Assembly: GCF_000374445.1 (NCBI RefSeq)
Contig: NZ_KB894425.1
Span: 62,001 to 126,000 of the forward strand
Direction of reading: 5' to 3'
Length of the DNA: 64,000 nucleotides
Origin: Actinokineospora enzanensis DSM 44649
Lineage (GTDB): Bacteria; Actinomycetota; Actinomycetes; Mycobacteriales; Pseudonocardiaceae
Shown here: positions 41,778-52,102 of the stretch, one piece after another
How the letters are laid out: each line of letters opens with the position of its first letter
Position numbering within the stretch: the stretch's first letter is position 1
Translations under genes and position numbers: made by a program
Notes under the pieces: generated by a model
What the model was told of the DNA's origin: nothing
Database searches by the model: none
The model's input: only the letters and a program-made list of their open reading frames with translations

Positions 41778-42701
41778 GTGGCGGGACAGCGAGGCCAGCG
41801 GAACGGGGTCGGCGTCACCCCGCCCGCCCCCACCGCCGCGGAGATCACCACGCCGATCCCCCGGGTGACCGAGGTCCCCGCCGCCCGCGAGCGCGCCCGC
41901 GCCATCCCCGAGGCCGCCGTCGCCCGGCTCGCCGTATACCTGCGGGTGCTCTCCGGCATGCAGGAGCAGGGCGCGGGCACCGTCTCCAGCGAGGAGCTGG
42001 CCGTCGCCGCGGGCGTGAACTCCGCGAAGCTGCGCAAGGACCTCTCCTACATCGGCTCGTACGGCACCCGCGGCGTCGGATACGAGGTCTCGGTGCTGAT
42101 CGAGGAGATCGAAAGGATCCTCGGTCTCACCCGCAAACACAGCGTGGCCGTGGTGGGAATCGGTAACCTGGGACATGCCCTGGCCAACTATGGGGGGTTC
42201 CCAGGACGAGGTTTTCCCGTGACCGCACTTTTCGACGTCGATCCCGATCTGGTGGGCGTGCCCGTGGGCGGCCTGCCGGTCGAGCACATCGATGACATCC
42301 CGCGCGTGTGCGCCGAGCGCGAGGTCTCCATCGGCGTGATCGCCACCCCGCCACCCGCCGCGCAGACCGTGTGCGACCGGCTGGTCGAGGCGGGCGTGCA
42401 GTGCATCCTCAACTTCGCGCCGGTCGTGCTGCAGGTGCCCGACCACGTCGAGGTCCGCAAGGTCGACCTCGCGGTCGAGCTGCAGGTGCTCTCGTTCCAC
42501 GTCGCCCGCCGTGCCGACAACGGCGCCGCGGCCGAGCAGGCCGCCGCCGCTGCCGCGGTGGACTCCGTGGTCGACACCGTCGTGAACGCCCGTCCGGTGC
42601 GTGGTGGCGCCGTTGAACGCGGAACTGTTGAACGCGGCCCGTCGGCAGGCAGGGTCAACGGGGCACGGGTCAACGGAGCGGGCGGGATGGTGGTGTCGTG
42701 A
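41778..42701 (+). CDS. rex: Redox-sensing transcriptional repressor Rex
   Basis: 307 residues. An N-terminal winged helix (about 40-115, [25 protein letters not shown]) is followed by a Rossmann domain with [16 protein letters not shown]. Rex senses NADH/NAD+ and releases respiratory genes when oxygen is low. It has an N-terminal extension of about 35 residues and a C-terminal Ala/Gly/Arg tail not found in Bacillus Rex. GTG 41778 follows GAGGAG. It overlaps hemA by four bases, and a Rex operator stands in front, so rex-hemACD is autoregulated as in Streptomyces. Confidence 0.95.
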   Translation: MAGQRGQRNGVGVTPPAPTAAEITTPIPRVTEVPAARERARAIPEAAVARLAVYLRVLSGMQEQGAGTVSSEELAVAAGVNSAKLRKDLSYIGSYGTRGVGYEVSVLIEEIERILGLTRKHSVAVVGIGNLGHALANYGGFPGRGFPVTALFDVDPDLVGVPVGGLPVEHIDDIPRVCAEREVSIGVIATPPPAAQTVCDRLVEAGVQCILNFAPVVLQVPDHVEVRKVDLAVELQVLSFHVARRADNGAAAEQAAAAAAVDSVVDTVVNARPVRGGAVERGTVERGPSAGRVNGARVNGAGGMVVS

Positions 42702-44047
42702 GTGTCCTCGCCGTGGGAATGTCCCACCGCACCGCCGACGTGCGCGTGCTCGAACGGGTCACGGTCGCCGCCGTGGACGTGCCCAAGGTGCTCGGCGAGC
42801 TGCTGGCCTGCCCGAACGTCTCCGAGGCCGTGCTGGTCTCCACCTGCAACCGGGTCGAGGTCTACGCCGTCGTCGAGGCCTTCCACGCCGGGCTGGCCGA
42901 TATCGCCGGGGTGCTCGCGCGGCACTCCGGCGAAGAGGTCGCCGCCCTGCACGACCACCTCTACGTGCACTACGCCGCCGCCGCGGTGCAGCACCTGTTC
43001 ACCGTGGCCGCCGGGCTGGACTCGATGGTCGTCGGCGAGGCCCAGATCCTCGGTCAGGTGCGCACCGCCTACAGCGCCGCCCGCGAGGCGGGCACGGTCG
43101 GGCGCACCCTGCACGAGCTGGTCCAGCAGGCGCTGCGGATCGGCAAGCGGGTGCACACCGACACCGGCCTGGACCAGGTCGGCGGCTCGGTGGTGGCCGA
43201 GGCGCTGGCCGACGCCGAGGCCGAGCTTGGCGGCCTGGCAGGCCGTCGGGCGCTGATCGTTGGCGCAGGCTCGATGGGCGGGCTGTCCGCCGCCGCGCTG
43301 CGCCGGGCCGGGATCGGCTCGGTCGTGGTCGCCAACCGCACCCCGGCCAACGGCGACCGGCTGGCCGCGTCGCTGCGCGAGCAGGGCGTGTCCGCCACCG
43401 CGGTCGGCCTGGCCGACCTGCGTGACCAGATCTACGCCGCCGACCTGGTGATCTCCTGCACCGGCGCGGTCGGCGCGGTGATTACCACCGAGAGCGTGTC
43501 CCCCCGGTCCGACCGCCCGCTGGTGCTGTGCGACCTCGGGCTGCCGCGCGATGTCGCCGCCGGGGTCGCCGACCTCGCCGGGGTGCGCGTGGTCGACCTG
43601 GCCAGCCTGCAGCGCAGGCTGGCGGACGCCCCGAGCGGGATCGACACCCGCCGCGCGGGCGAGATCGTGGCCGAGGAGGTGCGCGGCTACCTCGCCGCGC
43701 AGCGCTCGGCCGAGGTCACCCCGACCGTCACCGCGCTGCGCAGGCGCGCGGCCGAGGTCGTCGACGCCGAGCTGCTGCGGCTGGACTCGCGGCTGCCCGA
43801 GCTGGACGCCTCGGTGCGCCAGGAGCTGGCGCACACGGTCCGCCGGGTGGTCGACAAGCTGCTGCACGCCCCGACCGTCCGGGTGAAGGAGCTCGCCTCC
43901 GGACCGCGGGGCACCGGCTACGCCGAGGCGCTGCGCGAGCTGTTCCAGCTCGACCCGCACAAGCCCGCCGCGGTGGCCGCCCCCGACGAGGTCGACGCGG
44001 CCGCCCGCACCTCGTTCCTGAACTCCGTTGTGGACGGTGGAAGCTGA
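42698..44047 (+). CDS. hemA: Glutamyl-tRNA reductase HemA
   Basis: 449 residues. It reduces glutamyl-tRNA to glutamate-1-semialdehyde, the committed step of C5 tetrapyrrole synthesis. Catalytic Cys50 is in [11 protein letters not shown]; the NADPH domain has [16 protein letters not shown]; the C-terminal helical dimerisation region is complete. The start overlaps the rex stop (GTGA) and the end overlaps hemC (TGATG), so the three are translationally linked. Confidence 0.96.
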   Translation: MSVLAVGMSHRTADVRVLERVTVAAVDVPKVLGELLACPNVSEAVLVSTCNRVEVYAVVEAFHAGLADIAGVLARHSGEEVAALHDHLYVHYAAAAVQHLFTVAAGLDSMVVGEAQILGQVRTAYSAAREAGTVGRTLHELVQQALRIGKRVHTDTGLDQVGGSVVAEALADAEAELGGLAGRRALIVGAGSMGGLSAAALRRAGIGSVVVANRTPANGDRLAASLREQGVSATAVGLADLRDQIYAADLVISCTGAVGAVITTESVSPRSDRPLVLCDLGLPRDVAAGVADLAGVRVVDLASLQRRLADAPSGIDTRRAGEIVAEEVRGYLAAQRSAEVTPTVTALRRRAAEVVDAELLRLDSRLPELDASVRQELAHTVRRVVDKLLHAPTVRVKELASGPRGTGYAEALRELFQLDPHKPAAVAAPDEVDAAARTSFLNSVVDGGS

Positions 44048-45003
44048 TGGACCGCGTCATCCGGATAGGCACCAGGGGCTCCGCCCTGGCCCTGGCCCAG
44101 ACCGGCACGATCGCCGACGCGCTGGCCAAGGCGGGCGCCCGGGTGGAGATCGTCACCGTGTCCACGCCCGGCGACCGCTCGTCCGCGCCGATCGCCGAGA
44201 TCGGTGTCGGGGTGTTCACCTCGGCGCTGCGCGACGCGCTCGCCGACGGCACGGTCGACGTGGCCGTGCACTCCTACAAGGACCTGCCCACCGCGCCGGA
44301 CCCGCGGCTCTCGCTGGCCGCCGTGCCGCCGCGCGAGGACCCGCGGGACGCGCTGGTCGCCCGGGACGGGCTGACCCTGGGCGAGCTGCCCGCGGGCGCC
44401 CGCATCGGCACCGGCTCGCCGCGGCGCGCCGCGCAGCTGCGCGCGCTGGGCCTGGGCCACGAGATCGTGCCCATCCGCGGCAATGTGGACACCCGCGTCG
44501 CCATGGTCGCGAACGGCGAGCTGGACGCCGTGGTGCTGGCCCGCGCGGGCCTGGCCCGGCTCGGCAGGCTCGCCGAGATCACCGAGACCCTCGACCCGAT
44601 CCAGATGCTGCCCGCGCCCGCGCAGGGAGCCCTGGCGGTCGAGTGCCGCGTCGACGACGTCGACGTCGAGCATCTCCTTCAGTCCACAGTGGACGACGAT
44701 GCCACCCGCGCCGCGGTGGCCGCAGAGCGGGCCATGCTGGCCGCGCTCGAAGCCGGGTGCAGCGCGCCGGTCGGCGCGCTGGCCGATGTCGTGGAAGACC
44801 TCGACGCCGACGACCGGGTGGTCCTCCGCCTGTCGTTGCGCGGGGTCGCCGCGGCGTACGACGCGAACGACCCGGCCGGGGCCGTCGATGTCATGCGCGC
44901 ATCGGCCACCGGTGACCTGACCGCAGGAGCGCAGCTCGGCCGCGCGCTGGCCGCCGAGCTGCTGGAACTCGGGGCCGGGGTGCTCTCCGGTCCCGAGGCG
45001 TAG
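44047..45003 (+). CDS. hemC: Porphobilinogen deaminase HemC
   Basis: 318 residues. It polymerises four porphobilinogens into hydroxymethylbilane. Signature [14 protein letters not shown] and the cofactor-bearing Cys238 in [11 protein letters not shown] (dipyrromethane attachment) are present, with Lys/Arg-rich active-site strands such as SYKDLPT and [10 protein letters not shown]. Starts within the hemA stop. Confidence 0.96.
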   Translation: MDRVIRIGTRGSALALAQTGTIADALAKAGARVEIVTVSTPGDRSSAPIAEIGVGVFTSALRDALADGTVDVAVHSYKDLPTAPDPRLSLAAVPPREDPRDALVARDGLTLGELPAGARIGTGSPRRAAQLRALGLGHEIVPIRGNVDTRVAMVANGELDAVVLARAGLARLGRLAEITETLDPIQMLPAPAQGALAVECRVDDVDVEHLLQSTVDDDATRAAVAAERAMLAALEAGCSAPVGALADVVEDLDADDRVVLRLSLRGVAAAYDANDPAGAVDVMRASATGDLTAGAQLGRALAAELLELGAGVLSGPEA

Positions 45004-45023
45004 TTGATGGGAAGTGGCCTGGT

Positions 45024-46556
45024 ATGACCACCCGTGCACGAAAGTCCCCCGGACGCGTCGCCTTCGTGGGCTCCGGCCCCGGTGACGCGGGACTGCTCAC
45101 CGTCCGCGCGAAAGAGCTGCTCGACCGCGCGGAGCTCGTGGTGACCGACCCCGACGTCCCCGCGGGCGTACTCGCCCTGGCCCGGCCGGGCGCCGAGGTA
45201 CGGCCCGCCGTCGGGCAGCCAGCCGACGTGGCCAAGGACCTCGCCGCCGAGGCGAAGGCCGGACGCGTCGTGGTCCGCCTGGTCGCGGGCGACCCGCTGA
45301 CGCACTCGGCGGTCGTCGCCGAGGCGCAGGCGGTCGCGCGCACCAGTGCGGTGTTCGACGTCATCCCGGGCGTCTCGCCGGGCACCGCGGTGCCCGCGTA
45401 CGCCGGGATCGCGCTCGGCTCCACACACACCGAGGTCGACGTGCGCGGCGACATCGACTGGGCGGGCTTGGCCGCGGTGCCCGGCCCGATCGTGCTGCAC
45501 GCCAGCGCCAGCCACCTCGCCGAGGCGGCCTCCTCGCTGGTCGAGCACGGGCTGGCGGCGCAGACGCCGGTCGCGGTGACCGCCGACGGCACGCACACCA
45601 GTCAGCGCACCATCGACACCACGCTGGCCTCGCTGGCCGCCGACGCGGGCGAGATGTCCGGGCACCTGGTGGTCACCGTCGGCCAGGCGGTCGGGCAGCG
45701 GGCCAAGCTGTCCTGGTGGGAGTCACGCGCCCTCTACGGCTGGCGGGTCCTGGTGCCGCGCACCAAGGACCAAGCAGGCGAGATGAGCGAGCGGCTGCAC
45801 CTGCACGGCGCCATCCCCAGCGAGGTGCCGACCATCTCGGTCGAGCCGCCGCGCAGCCCGGCGCAGATGGAGCGCTCGGTCAAGGGCCTGGTCGACGGCC
45901 GCTACCAGTGGGTCATCTTCACCTCCACCAACGCGGTGCGCGCGGTCTGGGAGAAGTTCGCCGAGTTCGGCCTGGACGCCCGCGCCTTCTCCGGCGTGAA
46001 GATCGCCTGTGTCGGCGAGGCGACCGCGGCCAAGGTGCGCTCGTTCGGCATCAACCCCGAGCTGGTGCCCTCCGGCGAGCAGTCCAGCGAGGGCCTGCTG
46101 GCCGACTTCCCGCCGTACGACGACATCCTCGACCCGGTCGAGCGGGTGCTGCTGCCGCGCGCGGACATCGCCACCGAGACCCTCGCCGCCGGTCTGCGCG
46201 ACCGCGGCTGGGAGATCGACGACGTGACCGCCTACCGCACCGTGCGGGCGGCGCCGCCGCCCGCCGAGACCCGCGAGATGATCAAGACCGGTGGGTTCGA
46301 CGCGGTGTGCTTCACCTCGTCCTCCACCGTGCGCAACCTGGTGGGCATCGCGGGCAAGCCGCACGCGCGGACCCTGGTGGCCTGCATCGGCCCCAAGACC
46401 GCCGAGACGGCCCGCGAGTTCGGCCTTCGGGTCGACGTCCAGCCCGAACACGCCACGGTGCCCGCGCTGGTCGACGCGCTCGCCGAGCACGCCGCCCGGC
46501 TGCGCGCCGAGGGCGCGTTGCCGCCGCCGCGCAAGACCAAGCGCGCCCGGCGCTAG
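45024..46556 (+). CDS. hemD: Uroporphyrinogen-III synthase fused to a SUMT-like domain (HemD)
   Basis: 510 residues. Residues 10-240 resemble uroporphyrinogen-III C-methyltransferase ([22 protein letters not shown]), but the family's GGDPF-FGRG loop reads [13 protein letters not shown], so methylation is doubtful. Residues 250-495 are a uroporphyrinogen-III synthase domain with [24 protein letters not shown] and [12 protein letters not shown]. It closes hydroxymethylbilane to uroporphyrinogen III. The fusion is common in actinobacteria. An intrinsic terminator with a T-run follows before hemB. Confidence 0.9.
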   Translation: MTTRARKSPGRVAFVGSGPGDAGLLTVRAKELLDRAELVVTDPDVPAGVLALARPGAEVRPAVGQPADVAKDLAAEAKAGRVVVRLVAGDPLTHSAVVAEAQAVARTSAVFDVIPGVSPGTAVPAYAGIALGSTHTEVDVRGDIDWAGLAAVPGPIVLHASASHLAEAASSLVEHGLAAQTPVAVTADGTHTSQRTIDTTLASLAADAGEMSGHLVVTVGQAVGQRAKLSWWESRALYGWRVLVPRTKDQAGEMSERLHLHGAIPSEVPTISVEPPRSPAQMERSVKGLVDGRYQWVIFTSTNAVRAVWEKFAEFGLDARAFSGVKIACVGEATAAKVRSFGINPELVPSGEQSSEGLLADFPPYDDILDPVERVLLPRADIATETLAAGLRDRGWEIDDVTAYRTVRAAPPPAETREMIKTGGFDAVCFTSSSTVRNLVGIAGKPHARTLVACIGPKTAETAREFGLRVDVQPEHATVPALVDALAEHAARLRAEGALPPPRKTKRARR

Positions 46557-46564
46557 CTCTGACA

Positions 46565-46596
46565 CGGGCGGCGTGCCCTGGCACGCCGCCCGTTTT
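46565..46596 (+). terminator. Intrinsic terminator between hemD and hemB
   Basis: CGGGCGGCGTGC (46565-46576) pairs perfectly with GCACGCCGCCCG (46581-46592) over a 4-base loop and is followed by TTTT. It is the only U-tailed terminator recognised in the window. Confidence 0.8.
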
Positions 46597-46618
46597 CGTT
46601 GTCCGGGAAAGGACTCCC

Positions 46619-47596
46619 ATGTTCCCCAGCCACCGCCCGCGCAGGCTGCGCCGCACGCCCGCGCTGCGCCGCCTGGTCGCCGAGACCGAGGTGCGGCCCC
46701 GGCAGCTGGTGCTGCCCATGTTCGTCAAGGAAGGCGCCACCGAGCCGGTGCCGATCGCCAGCATGCCCGGGGTCGTCCAGCACACCCGCGACACGCTGCG
46801 CAAGGCCGCCGTGGAAGCCGTGCAGGCCGGGGTCGGCGGGATCATGCTGTTCGGCGTGCCGCTGAAGCGCGACGCCACCGGTTCCGGCGGCATCGACCCG
46901 GAGGGCGTGCTCAACCTCGCCCTGCGCGACCTGCGCGCCGAGCTCGGCGACGACACCGTGCTGATGTCGGACCTGTGCCTGGACGAGTTCACCGACCACG
47001 GCCACTGCGGCGTGCTCGACGGCAACGGCGGCGTGGACAACGACGCCACCCTGGCCGTCTACGCGGACATGGCGCTGGCCCAGGCCGACGCGGGCGCCCA
47101 GTATCTCGGCCCGAGCGGGATGATGGACGGCCAGGTCGGCGTGATCCGCGAGGCGCTGGACGCCGCCGGGCACATCGACACCGGCATCCTGGCCTACTCG
47201 GCCAAGTTCGCCTCCGCCTTCTTCGGCCCGTTCCGGGAGGCGGTGGAGTCGCAGCTGACCGGCGACCGGATGAGCTACCAGCAGGACCCGGCCAACGTCC
47301 GCGAGGCGCTGCGCGAGGTGTCGCTGGACCTGACCGAGGGTGCCGACCTGGTGATGGTCAAGCCCGCGCTGGCCTACCTGGACGTGATCCGCGCGGTGCG
47401 CGAGGTCGCGGACGTGCCGGTCGCGGCGTACCAGGTGTCCGGCGAGTACGCGATGGTCGAGGCCGCGGCCGCGAACGGCTGGCTGGACCGGCGGCGCACG
47501 GTGCTGGAGACGCTCACCTCGATCCGACGCGCGGGCGCGGACGTGATCCTCACCTACTGGGCCACCGAGGCCGCGGGCTGGCTGCGCGAGTCCTGA
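46619..47596 (+). CDS. hemB: Porphobilinogen synthase HemB
   Basis: 325 residues, TIM barrel that condenses two aminolevulinates. Lys196 ([14 protein letters not shown]) and Lys248 ([11 protein letters not shown]) form the Schiff bases. The metal loop is [15 protein letters not shown]: the cysteine triad of zinc enzymes is replaced by Asp-type residues, indicating the magnesium-dependent class. ATG 46619 follows AAAGGA. It is separated from hemD by a terminator, so its expression may be partly uncoupled. Confidence 0.95.
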   Translation: MFPSHRPRRLRRTPALRRLVAETEVRPRQLVLPMFVKEGATEPVPIASMPGVVQHTRDTLRKAAVEAVQAGVGGIMLFGVPLKRDATGSGGIDPEGVLNLALRDLRAELGDDTVLMSDLCLDEFTDHGHCGVLDGNGGVDNDATLAVYADMALAQADAGAQYLGPSGMMDGQVGVIREALDAAGHIDTGILAYSAKFASAFFGPFREAVESQLTGDRMSYQQDPANVREALREVSLDLTEGADLVMVKPALAYLDVIRAVREVADVPVAAYQVSGEYAMVEAAAANGWLDRRRTVLETLTSIRRAGADVILTYWATEAAGWLRES

Positions 47597-47635
47597 GGTC
47601 GCGGGATGTGGTGAGATCTGTCGGGGACTGCCGGG

Positions 47636-47641
47636 TATGTT
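47636..47641 (+). promoter_or_regulatory. -10 TATGTT (leaderless) for the membrane gene after hemB
   Basis: TATGTT lies six bases before GTG 47648. Confidence 0.45.
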
Positions 47642-47647
47642 CGCGCG

Positions 47648-48133
47648 GTGACGGTGCCCGAGGAACCCCCGGTCATGCCCACCGCCGATGCGGCGGAGGA
47701 CGCCGCGCCAGGTCGTGCGCCGGGGGTGGTTCGCGCCGGGTTCTGGGTGCTGCTGGCCGCGGGCGTCGTCGGCATCATCGGCGGGTCGCTGTTCTTCGCG
47801 CTGCGCGAGGAGTGGGCGCGGGACCAGGTGAAGCGGATGCCCGACCTGAACCTCGCCGACCAGACCCAGGCCGCGATCGGACTGTCCTGGTGGCTGGTGC
47901 TCGGCGCGGCCATGTTCCTGTCGTTCTTCCTGCTGCTGGGCTACCAGGCGCTGCGCGGGGTGCGGAAGGCGCGGACGCTGCTGCTGGTGATCGCGGTGTT
48001 CGCGTCGATCTTCGAGTACGCGCTTGGCCGGGTCACCATCTACGGCCAGCTCAGCTCGCTGCTGACGTTGGTCGGGATCGGCCTGTTCTATGTTCGCGGC
48101 GCCCGCCGCTTCTACCCGAGCCCCGACCGGTGA
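47648..48133 (+). CDS. Four-helix membrane protein (Rv0513-like)
   Basis: 161 residues: a short acidic N-terminus and four hydrophobic segments (about 28-50, 78-98, 104-125, 132-150). No domain of known function was recognised. The position after hemB matches Rv0513. It overlaps the next gene by four bases (GTGA). Confidence 0.7.
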   Translation: MTVPEEPPVMPTADAAEDAAPGRAPGVVRAGFWVLLAAGVVGIIGGSLFFALREEWARDQVKRMPDLNLADQTQAAIGLSWWLVLGAAMFLSFFLLLGYQALRGVRKARTLLLVIAVFASIFEYALGRVTIYGQLSSLLTLVGIGLFYVRGARRFYPSPDR

Positions 48134-48600
48134 CCGACGATCTCCCGGACCGCGATGGTCCGGTGTTGCATCGTGAGCACGGCTCGACCTGGTGGCCGGT
48201 GCTGTGGGGACCGCTGTTCTGCGCCGCCGGATACGGCGTTGAGGCCATGACCGGGCCGGTGCACCGACTGGCCTGGGTGCTGCTCGCGGTGACACTGGCC
48301 GGATTGGCGGCGGTCTGGGTGTCCGCCCGCCGCAAGGTCTGCCTCGTGGAATTGACGCCGAGCACGCTGCGGCAGGGTCGGGAGACGCTGGCCGTGGCGA
48401 GGATCACCCGGGTCACGGATGTCGGCGTCCCGGTGGGTGCCCGGCCACTCGGTGGTGGGTGGACCGTGCCGAAGAAGACCACCGAGATCCCGCTGGAACT
48501 CGCGGACGGCTTGGTCGTGCTCGGCTGGGCGCGCGACCCGGCGGCCCTGGTCGCCGAGCTGACCAAGCTGGTGGACCGGAACCGTGAGCGGCCGTCCTAA
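48130..48600 (+). CDS. Two-helix membrane protein with a beta-rich tail
   Basis: 156 residues. Two hydrophobic segments (about 20-37 and 44-62) and a soluble C-terminal part (VCLVELTPSTLRQGRE, then ARITRVTDVGVPVG) resembling bacterial PH-like or DUF3093-type proteins; the assignment is weak. GTG 48130 overlaps the preceding stop, so both are probably made together. No function is proposed. Confidence 0.65.
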   Translation: MTDDLPDRDGPVLHREHGSTWWPVLWGPLFCAAGYGVEAMTGPVHRLAWVLLAVTLAGLAAVWVSARRKVCLVELTPSTLRQGRETLAVARITRVTDVGVPVGARPLGGGWTVPKKTTEIPLELADGLVVLGWARDPAALVAELTKLVDRNRERPS

Positions 48601-48630
48601 ATCAGGTGTGCGACCGTGATCCGTACGCCA

Positions 48631-48636
48631 TAGCGT
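48631..48636 (+). promoter_or_regulatory. -10 TAGCGT (leaderless)
   Basis: TAGCGT lies six bases before ATG 48643. Confidence 0.5.
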
Positions 48637-48642
48637 TGACGC

Positions 48643-49182
48643 ATGACATCGAGCGATCCTCAACAACCGCCCCGCTACGAACCCATGCCCGCCGCCCCGC
48701 CGGTGCCCGAGGCGCCGCCGGTACCCCGGCCGAAGTCCGTGGACACCGCGTTCAGCCTCTGGATGGCCAACGCCGGGCTGAACGTGCTCGGCTTCGTGGT
48801 GAGCATCATCTTCGGCCGCGACGCCATGCGCGCGGCCGCCCGCACCTCGCTGGAGCAGTCGCACCAGTCCCTGGCCGCGGAGAACATCGACAAGGTGGTC
48901 AGCGCCGCGCTGATCCTCAGCGGCGTGTTCACGGTGATCTTCTTCGGGCTGTACCTGCTGTTCGCGTTCAAGATGCGCGCGGGCCGCAACTGGGCCCGGA
49001 TCACGCTCACCGTGCTCGGCGGCATCGGCATCGTGATGAGCCTGGTCAGCCTGCGCGGCGGCGGCGCGGGGATCGTCGTCGTGCTCACCATCGTGCAGGT
49101 GCTGTTGATCGGCGGCGCGATCGTGTTCATGTTCGTGCGCGACTCCGCGGGCTACTTCACCGCGAGCAACCGGCCGAGGTAG
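48643..49182 (+). CDS. Four-helix membrane protein with proline-rich N-terminus
   Basis: 179 residues. A Pro-rich cytoplasmic stretch (1-33) precedes four hydrophobic segments (about 35-57, 85-108, 117-135, 141-163). Such DUF-less proteins are common near actinobacterial cell-division and envelope genes; nothing specific is known. ATG 48643 is supported by the -10 element. Confidence 0.68.
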   Translation: MTSSDPQQPPRYEPMPAAPPVPEAPPVPRPKSVDTAFSLWMANAGLNVLGFVVSIIFGRDAMRAAARTSLEQSHQSLAAENIDKVVSAALILSGVFTVIFFGLYLLFAFKMRAGRNWARITLTVLGGIGIVMSLVSLRGGGAGIVVVLTIVQVLLIGGAIVFMFVRDSAGYFTASNRPR

Positions 49183-49344
49183 GCCAGGCCGGACCGTTCG
49201 CGCGATCGGGTGGCCGCGGCCGCGGACACCCGATCGTCTGCCGGTACTTCCCTGTACAGACGGCTTCTTCATCGATTCGGGACGCCGCGGTGGACGTGGC
49301 GCTCGCCTCGTAACACGGGACCGGCGCGCGGCTACATATCTCCC

Positions 49345-49752
49345 GTGACCGACCCGATCCCCGCCCTGGAGCCGGAAAACCTTCGTCGCCGCCCGCGCGC
49401 GGTAGTCGGGGCCGCGTGCGGCGCGGTGGTGGGCGCCGCGCTGGCCGCCGCCCTGCTGGTGTACTCCGGCCGGTCGCCGGGCTACCTGGGGATGGGCGCC
49501 GGGGTCTCGGCGGGCATCGCGCTGTTGCTGGCCTGGCCGGTGTTCGCGGGCAAGGCGTGGGCCAGGGTCGCGCTGCTGGCCACCGCGCTGCTGGCTGCGC
49601 TGTGCGCGCCCGCCGCGGCCAACGCGCACGCCGCCCCGCTGGCGCCGTACCTGGGAATCCTGCTGGTCGGCATCTGGGTGGCGGTGGTCACGCTGCTGTT
49701 GAGGGTCGACGCACGTGCGTATTTCGCGGTGGTGCGCGGCGGAGAGGTCTGA
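49345..49752 (+). CDS. Four-helix membrane protein
   Basis: 135 residues with four closely spaced hydrophobic segments (about 19-40, 48-66, 73-93, 98-118). GTG 49345 (VTDPIPALEP) is chosen because the sequence upstream is not protein-like; TACATA lies six bases before it, a weaker leaderless -10. Similar in layout to the gene before it, so the two may be old duplicates, but no sequence identity was established. Confidence 0.6.
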   Translation: MTDPIPALEPENLRRRPRAVVGAACGAVVGAALAAALLVYSGRSPGYLGMGAGVSAGIALLLAWPVFAGKAWARVALLATALLAALCAPAAANAHAAPLAPYLGILLVGIWVAVVTLLLRVDARAYFAVVRGGEV

Positions 49753-49793
49753 CTGGGCGCGTGCGCGCCGGGCGGGCATGAGAGGCTGACCGG

Positions 49794-50120
49794 GTGACCG
49801 CGGCGGAGACCACCGAACCCGAGGCCCCCGGACTGCGGTGGCCCACCGGCGCCGGACCGCTCAACCAGCCGCGCCGGGCCGTGATCGCCGCCGTCGAACT
49901 GGTGCTGGCGGGCCTGCTGGTGTGGCTGGCGGTGTGGCTCTACGGCCGCGGCGTGGTGCCACTGAGCCGGATCCCCGAGCGGCCCGACCTGGACTTCGAG
50001 AACTACCTGGGCAACTGGATCGGGTCCGCGGTCGCCGCGGGCACGGTCGCCGCGCTGGTGCTGCTCGACGCCGGTCGACAGCTGGCGCTGGCGGTGCGCA
50101 CCCGCTCCCGGCGGGCGTGA
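49794..50120 (+). CDS. Small two-helix membrane protein
   Basis: 108 residues with hydrophobic segments at about 28-50 and 76-93. GTG 49794. It ends 36 bases before hemL and may be cotranscribed with it. Not recognised. Confidence 0.6.
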   Translation: MTAAETTEPEAPGLRWPTGAGPLNQPRRAVIAAVELVLAGLLVWLAVWLYGRGVVPLSRIPERPDLDFENYLGNWIGSAVAAGTVAALVLLDAGRQLALAVRTRSRRA

Positions 50121-50156
50121 GCGCGGGCACTCGGCCGGGTTTGCGAGACTGGTCGG

Positions 50157-51476
50157 GTGACAGCTGAGGTGCAGGCACACGTGCGCGGCTCGGCCGCCCT
50201 GTTCGACCGGGCGCGGGCGGTCATCCCGGGCGGGGTCAACTCCCCGGTCCGCGCCTTCAACGCGGTCGGCGGCACGCCCCGGTTCATGGTCAACGGACTC
50301 GGCGCGTACCTGTGGGACGCCGACGACAACCGCTACGTCGACCTGGTCTCCTCATGGGGGCCGATGATCCTCGGGCACGCGCATCCGACGGTGGTCGATG
50401 CGGTGCGCGAGGCGGCGGTCAACGGGCTGTCGTTCGGCACGCCGACCGCGGGCGAGATCGACCTGGCCGAGGAGATCATCCGGCGGGTCGACCCGGTCCG
50501 GCAGGTCCGGCTGGTGAACTCGGGCACCGAGGCGACCATGAGCGCGATCCGGCTGGCCCGCGGGTTCACCGGGCGCAAGCGGATTGTGAAGTTCGCGGGC
50601 TGCTACCACGGCCACGTCGACGCGCTGCTCGCCGAGGCGGGCTCCGGCCTGGCCACCCTGGGCCTGCCGACCACGCCGGGAGTCACCGGCGCGCAGGCAG
50701 AGGACACGTTGGTGCTGCCCTACAACGACCTCGCCGCGGTGCGCGCCGCGTTCGCCGAGCACGGCCCGTCCATCGCGGCGGTGATCACCGAGGCGGCGGC
50801 CGGGAACATGGGCGCGGTCGCCCCGGTGCCCGGGTTCAACGCGGGCCTGCGCGAGATCACCCGCGAGCACGGCGCGCTGCTGATCATGGACGAGGTGATG
50901 ACCGGCTTCCGCGTCTCCGCCGCGGGCTGGTACGGCCTGGACCAGGTCGATGGCGACCTCTACACGTTCGGCAAGGTCATGTCCGGCGGCCTGCCCGCGG
51001 CCGCGTTCGGCGGCCGCGCGGACGTGATGGCCGCGCTCGCTCCGGCGGGCCCGGTCTACCAGGCGGGCACGCTGTCCGGGAACCCGGTGGCCGTCGCGGC
51101 GGGCCTGGCCACGCTGCGCGCCGCCGACGAGAACGTCTACCGCGCGCTGGACGCCAACGCGAACCGGCTCGGCGCGCTGCTGACCTCCACGCTGGACAAG
51201 GCGGGCGTGCCGCACCAGGTGCAGTTCGCGGGCAACCTGGTCAGCGTGTTCTTCACCGAGGACCCGGTCGTCGACTACGCGGGCGCCAAGGCCGCGCAGA
51301 CCTGGCGGTTCCCCCCGTTCTTTCACGCCATGCTCGACCACGGCGTCTACCCGCCGCCCAGCGCGTTCGAGGCGTGGTTCGTCAGCGCTGCCCTGGACGA
51401 CGCGGCGTTCGAGCAGATCGCCGCCGCCCTGCCGCCCGCCGCCGAGGCCGCCGCGGCGGCGAAGGAGCCCGCGTGA
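50157..51476 (+). CDS. hemL: Glutamate-1-semialdehyde 2,1-aminomutase HemL
   Basis: 439 residues, class III aminotransferase fold. It moves the amino group of glutamate-1-semialdehyde to give 5-aminolevulinate. PLP lysine is Lys273 in [13 protein letters not shown]; other signatures are [18 protein letters not shown] [12 protein letters not shown] and [18 protein letters not shown] 50157. It overlaps the next phosphatase gene by four bases. With hemACDB it completes the route to uroporphyrinogen III in this window. Confidence 0.96.
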   Translation: MTAEVQAHVRGSAALFDRARAVIPGGVNSPVRAFNAVGGTPRFMVNGLGAYLWDADDNRYVDLVSSWGPMILGHAHPTVVDAVREAAVNGLSFGTPTAGEIDLAEEIIRRVDPVRQVRLVNSGTEATMSAIRLARGFTGRKRIVKFAGCYHGHVDALLAEAGSGLATLGLPTTPGVTGAQAEDTLVLPYNDLAAVRAAFAEHGPSIAAVITEAAAGNMGAVAPVPGFNAGLREITREHGALLIMDEVMTGFRVSAAGWYGLDQVDGDLYTFGKVMSGGLPAAAFGGRADVMAALAPAGPVYQAGTLSGNPVAVAAGLATLRAADENVYRALDANANRLGALLTSTLDKAGVPHQVQFAGNLVSVFFTEDPVVDYAGAKAAQTWRFPPFFHAMLDHGVYPPPSAFEAWFVSAALDDAAFEQIAAALPPAAEAAAAAKEPA

Positions 51477-52102
51477 CCCAGACGATCGTCCACCTGCTGC
51501 GGCACGGCGAGGTGCACAACCCCACCGGGATCCTCTACGGCAGGCTGCCCGGCTTCCGCCTGTCCGACACCGGCCGCCGCCAGGCGATCACCGTGGCGGA
51601 ATACCTGGGGGACAACGACATCACGCACGTGGTCGCCTCACCGCTGCAACGCGCGCAGGAGACCGCGACCCCGATCGCCGCCTCGCACCGGTTAGAACTG
51701 GCCACCGACGACCGGCTCATCGAGTCGGAGAACGTCTTCGAAGGCCAGAAGGTCTCCGTCGGCGACGGCGCGTTGCGGTCCATGCGCAACTGGCCCCACC
51801 TTCGCAACCCGTTCACCCCGTCCTGGGGCGAGCCATACCTGAAGATCGCCCACCGCATGCTCGGCGCGGTACACCGCGCCCGTGAGGCGGCAACCGGGCA
51901 CGAGGCCGTGTGCGTATCGCACCAACTGCCCGTGTGGACAGTGCGGCGCTACCTGGAAGGCAAGCGCCTCTGGCACGACCCACGCCGTAGGCAGTGCTCA
52001 CTGGCCTCATTGACCAGCCTCGTGTTCGAGGACGAACAACTGGTCGGAATCCGCTACGCGGAACCGGCGGGCGTCAGCGACCCGAAGACCACGGGGGCGT
52101 GA
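51473..52102 (+). CDS. Histidine phosphatase family protein (Rv0525-like)
   Basis: 209 residues. Catalytic His in [11 protein letters not shown], second Arg/Glu sites in [10 protein letters not shown] and [12 protein letters not shown], and the late histidine in [10 protein letters not shown]. Probably a broad phosphatase rather than a mutase. GTG 51473 overlaps hemL; its stop overlaps the ResA-like start (TGATG). The hemL-phosphatase-thioredoxin order is as in mycobacteria. Confidence 0.85.
   Translation: MTQTIVHLLRHGEVHNPTGILYGRLPGFRLSDTGRRQAITVAEYLGDNDITHVVASPLQRAQETATPIAASHRLELATDDRLIESENVFEGQKVSVGDGALRSMRNWPHLRNPFTPSWGEPYLKIAHRMLGAVHRAREAATGHEAVCVSHQLPVWTVRRYLEGKRLWHDPRRRQCSLASLTSLVFEDEQLVGIRYAEPAGVSDPKTTGA

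Noticed and set aside
49345-49752. Recent duplication of the membrane gene at 48643
   Set aside because: The helix layout is similar, but the residues do not align well by eye.
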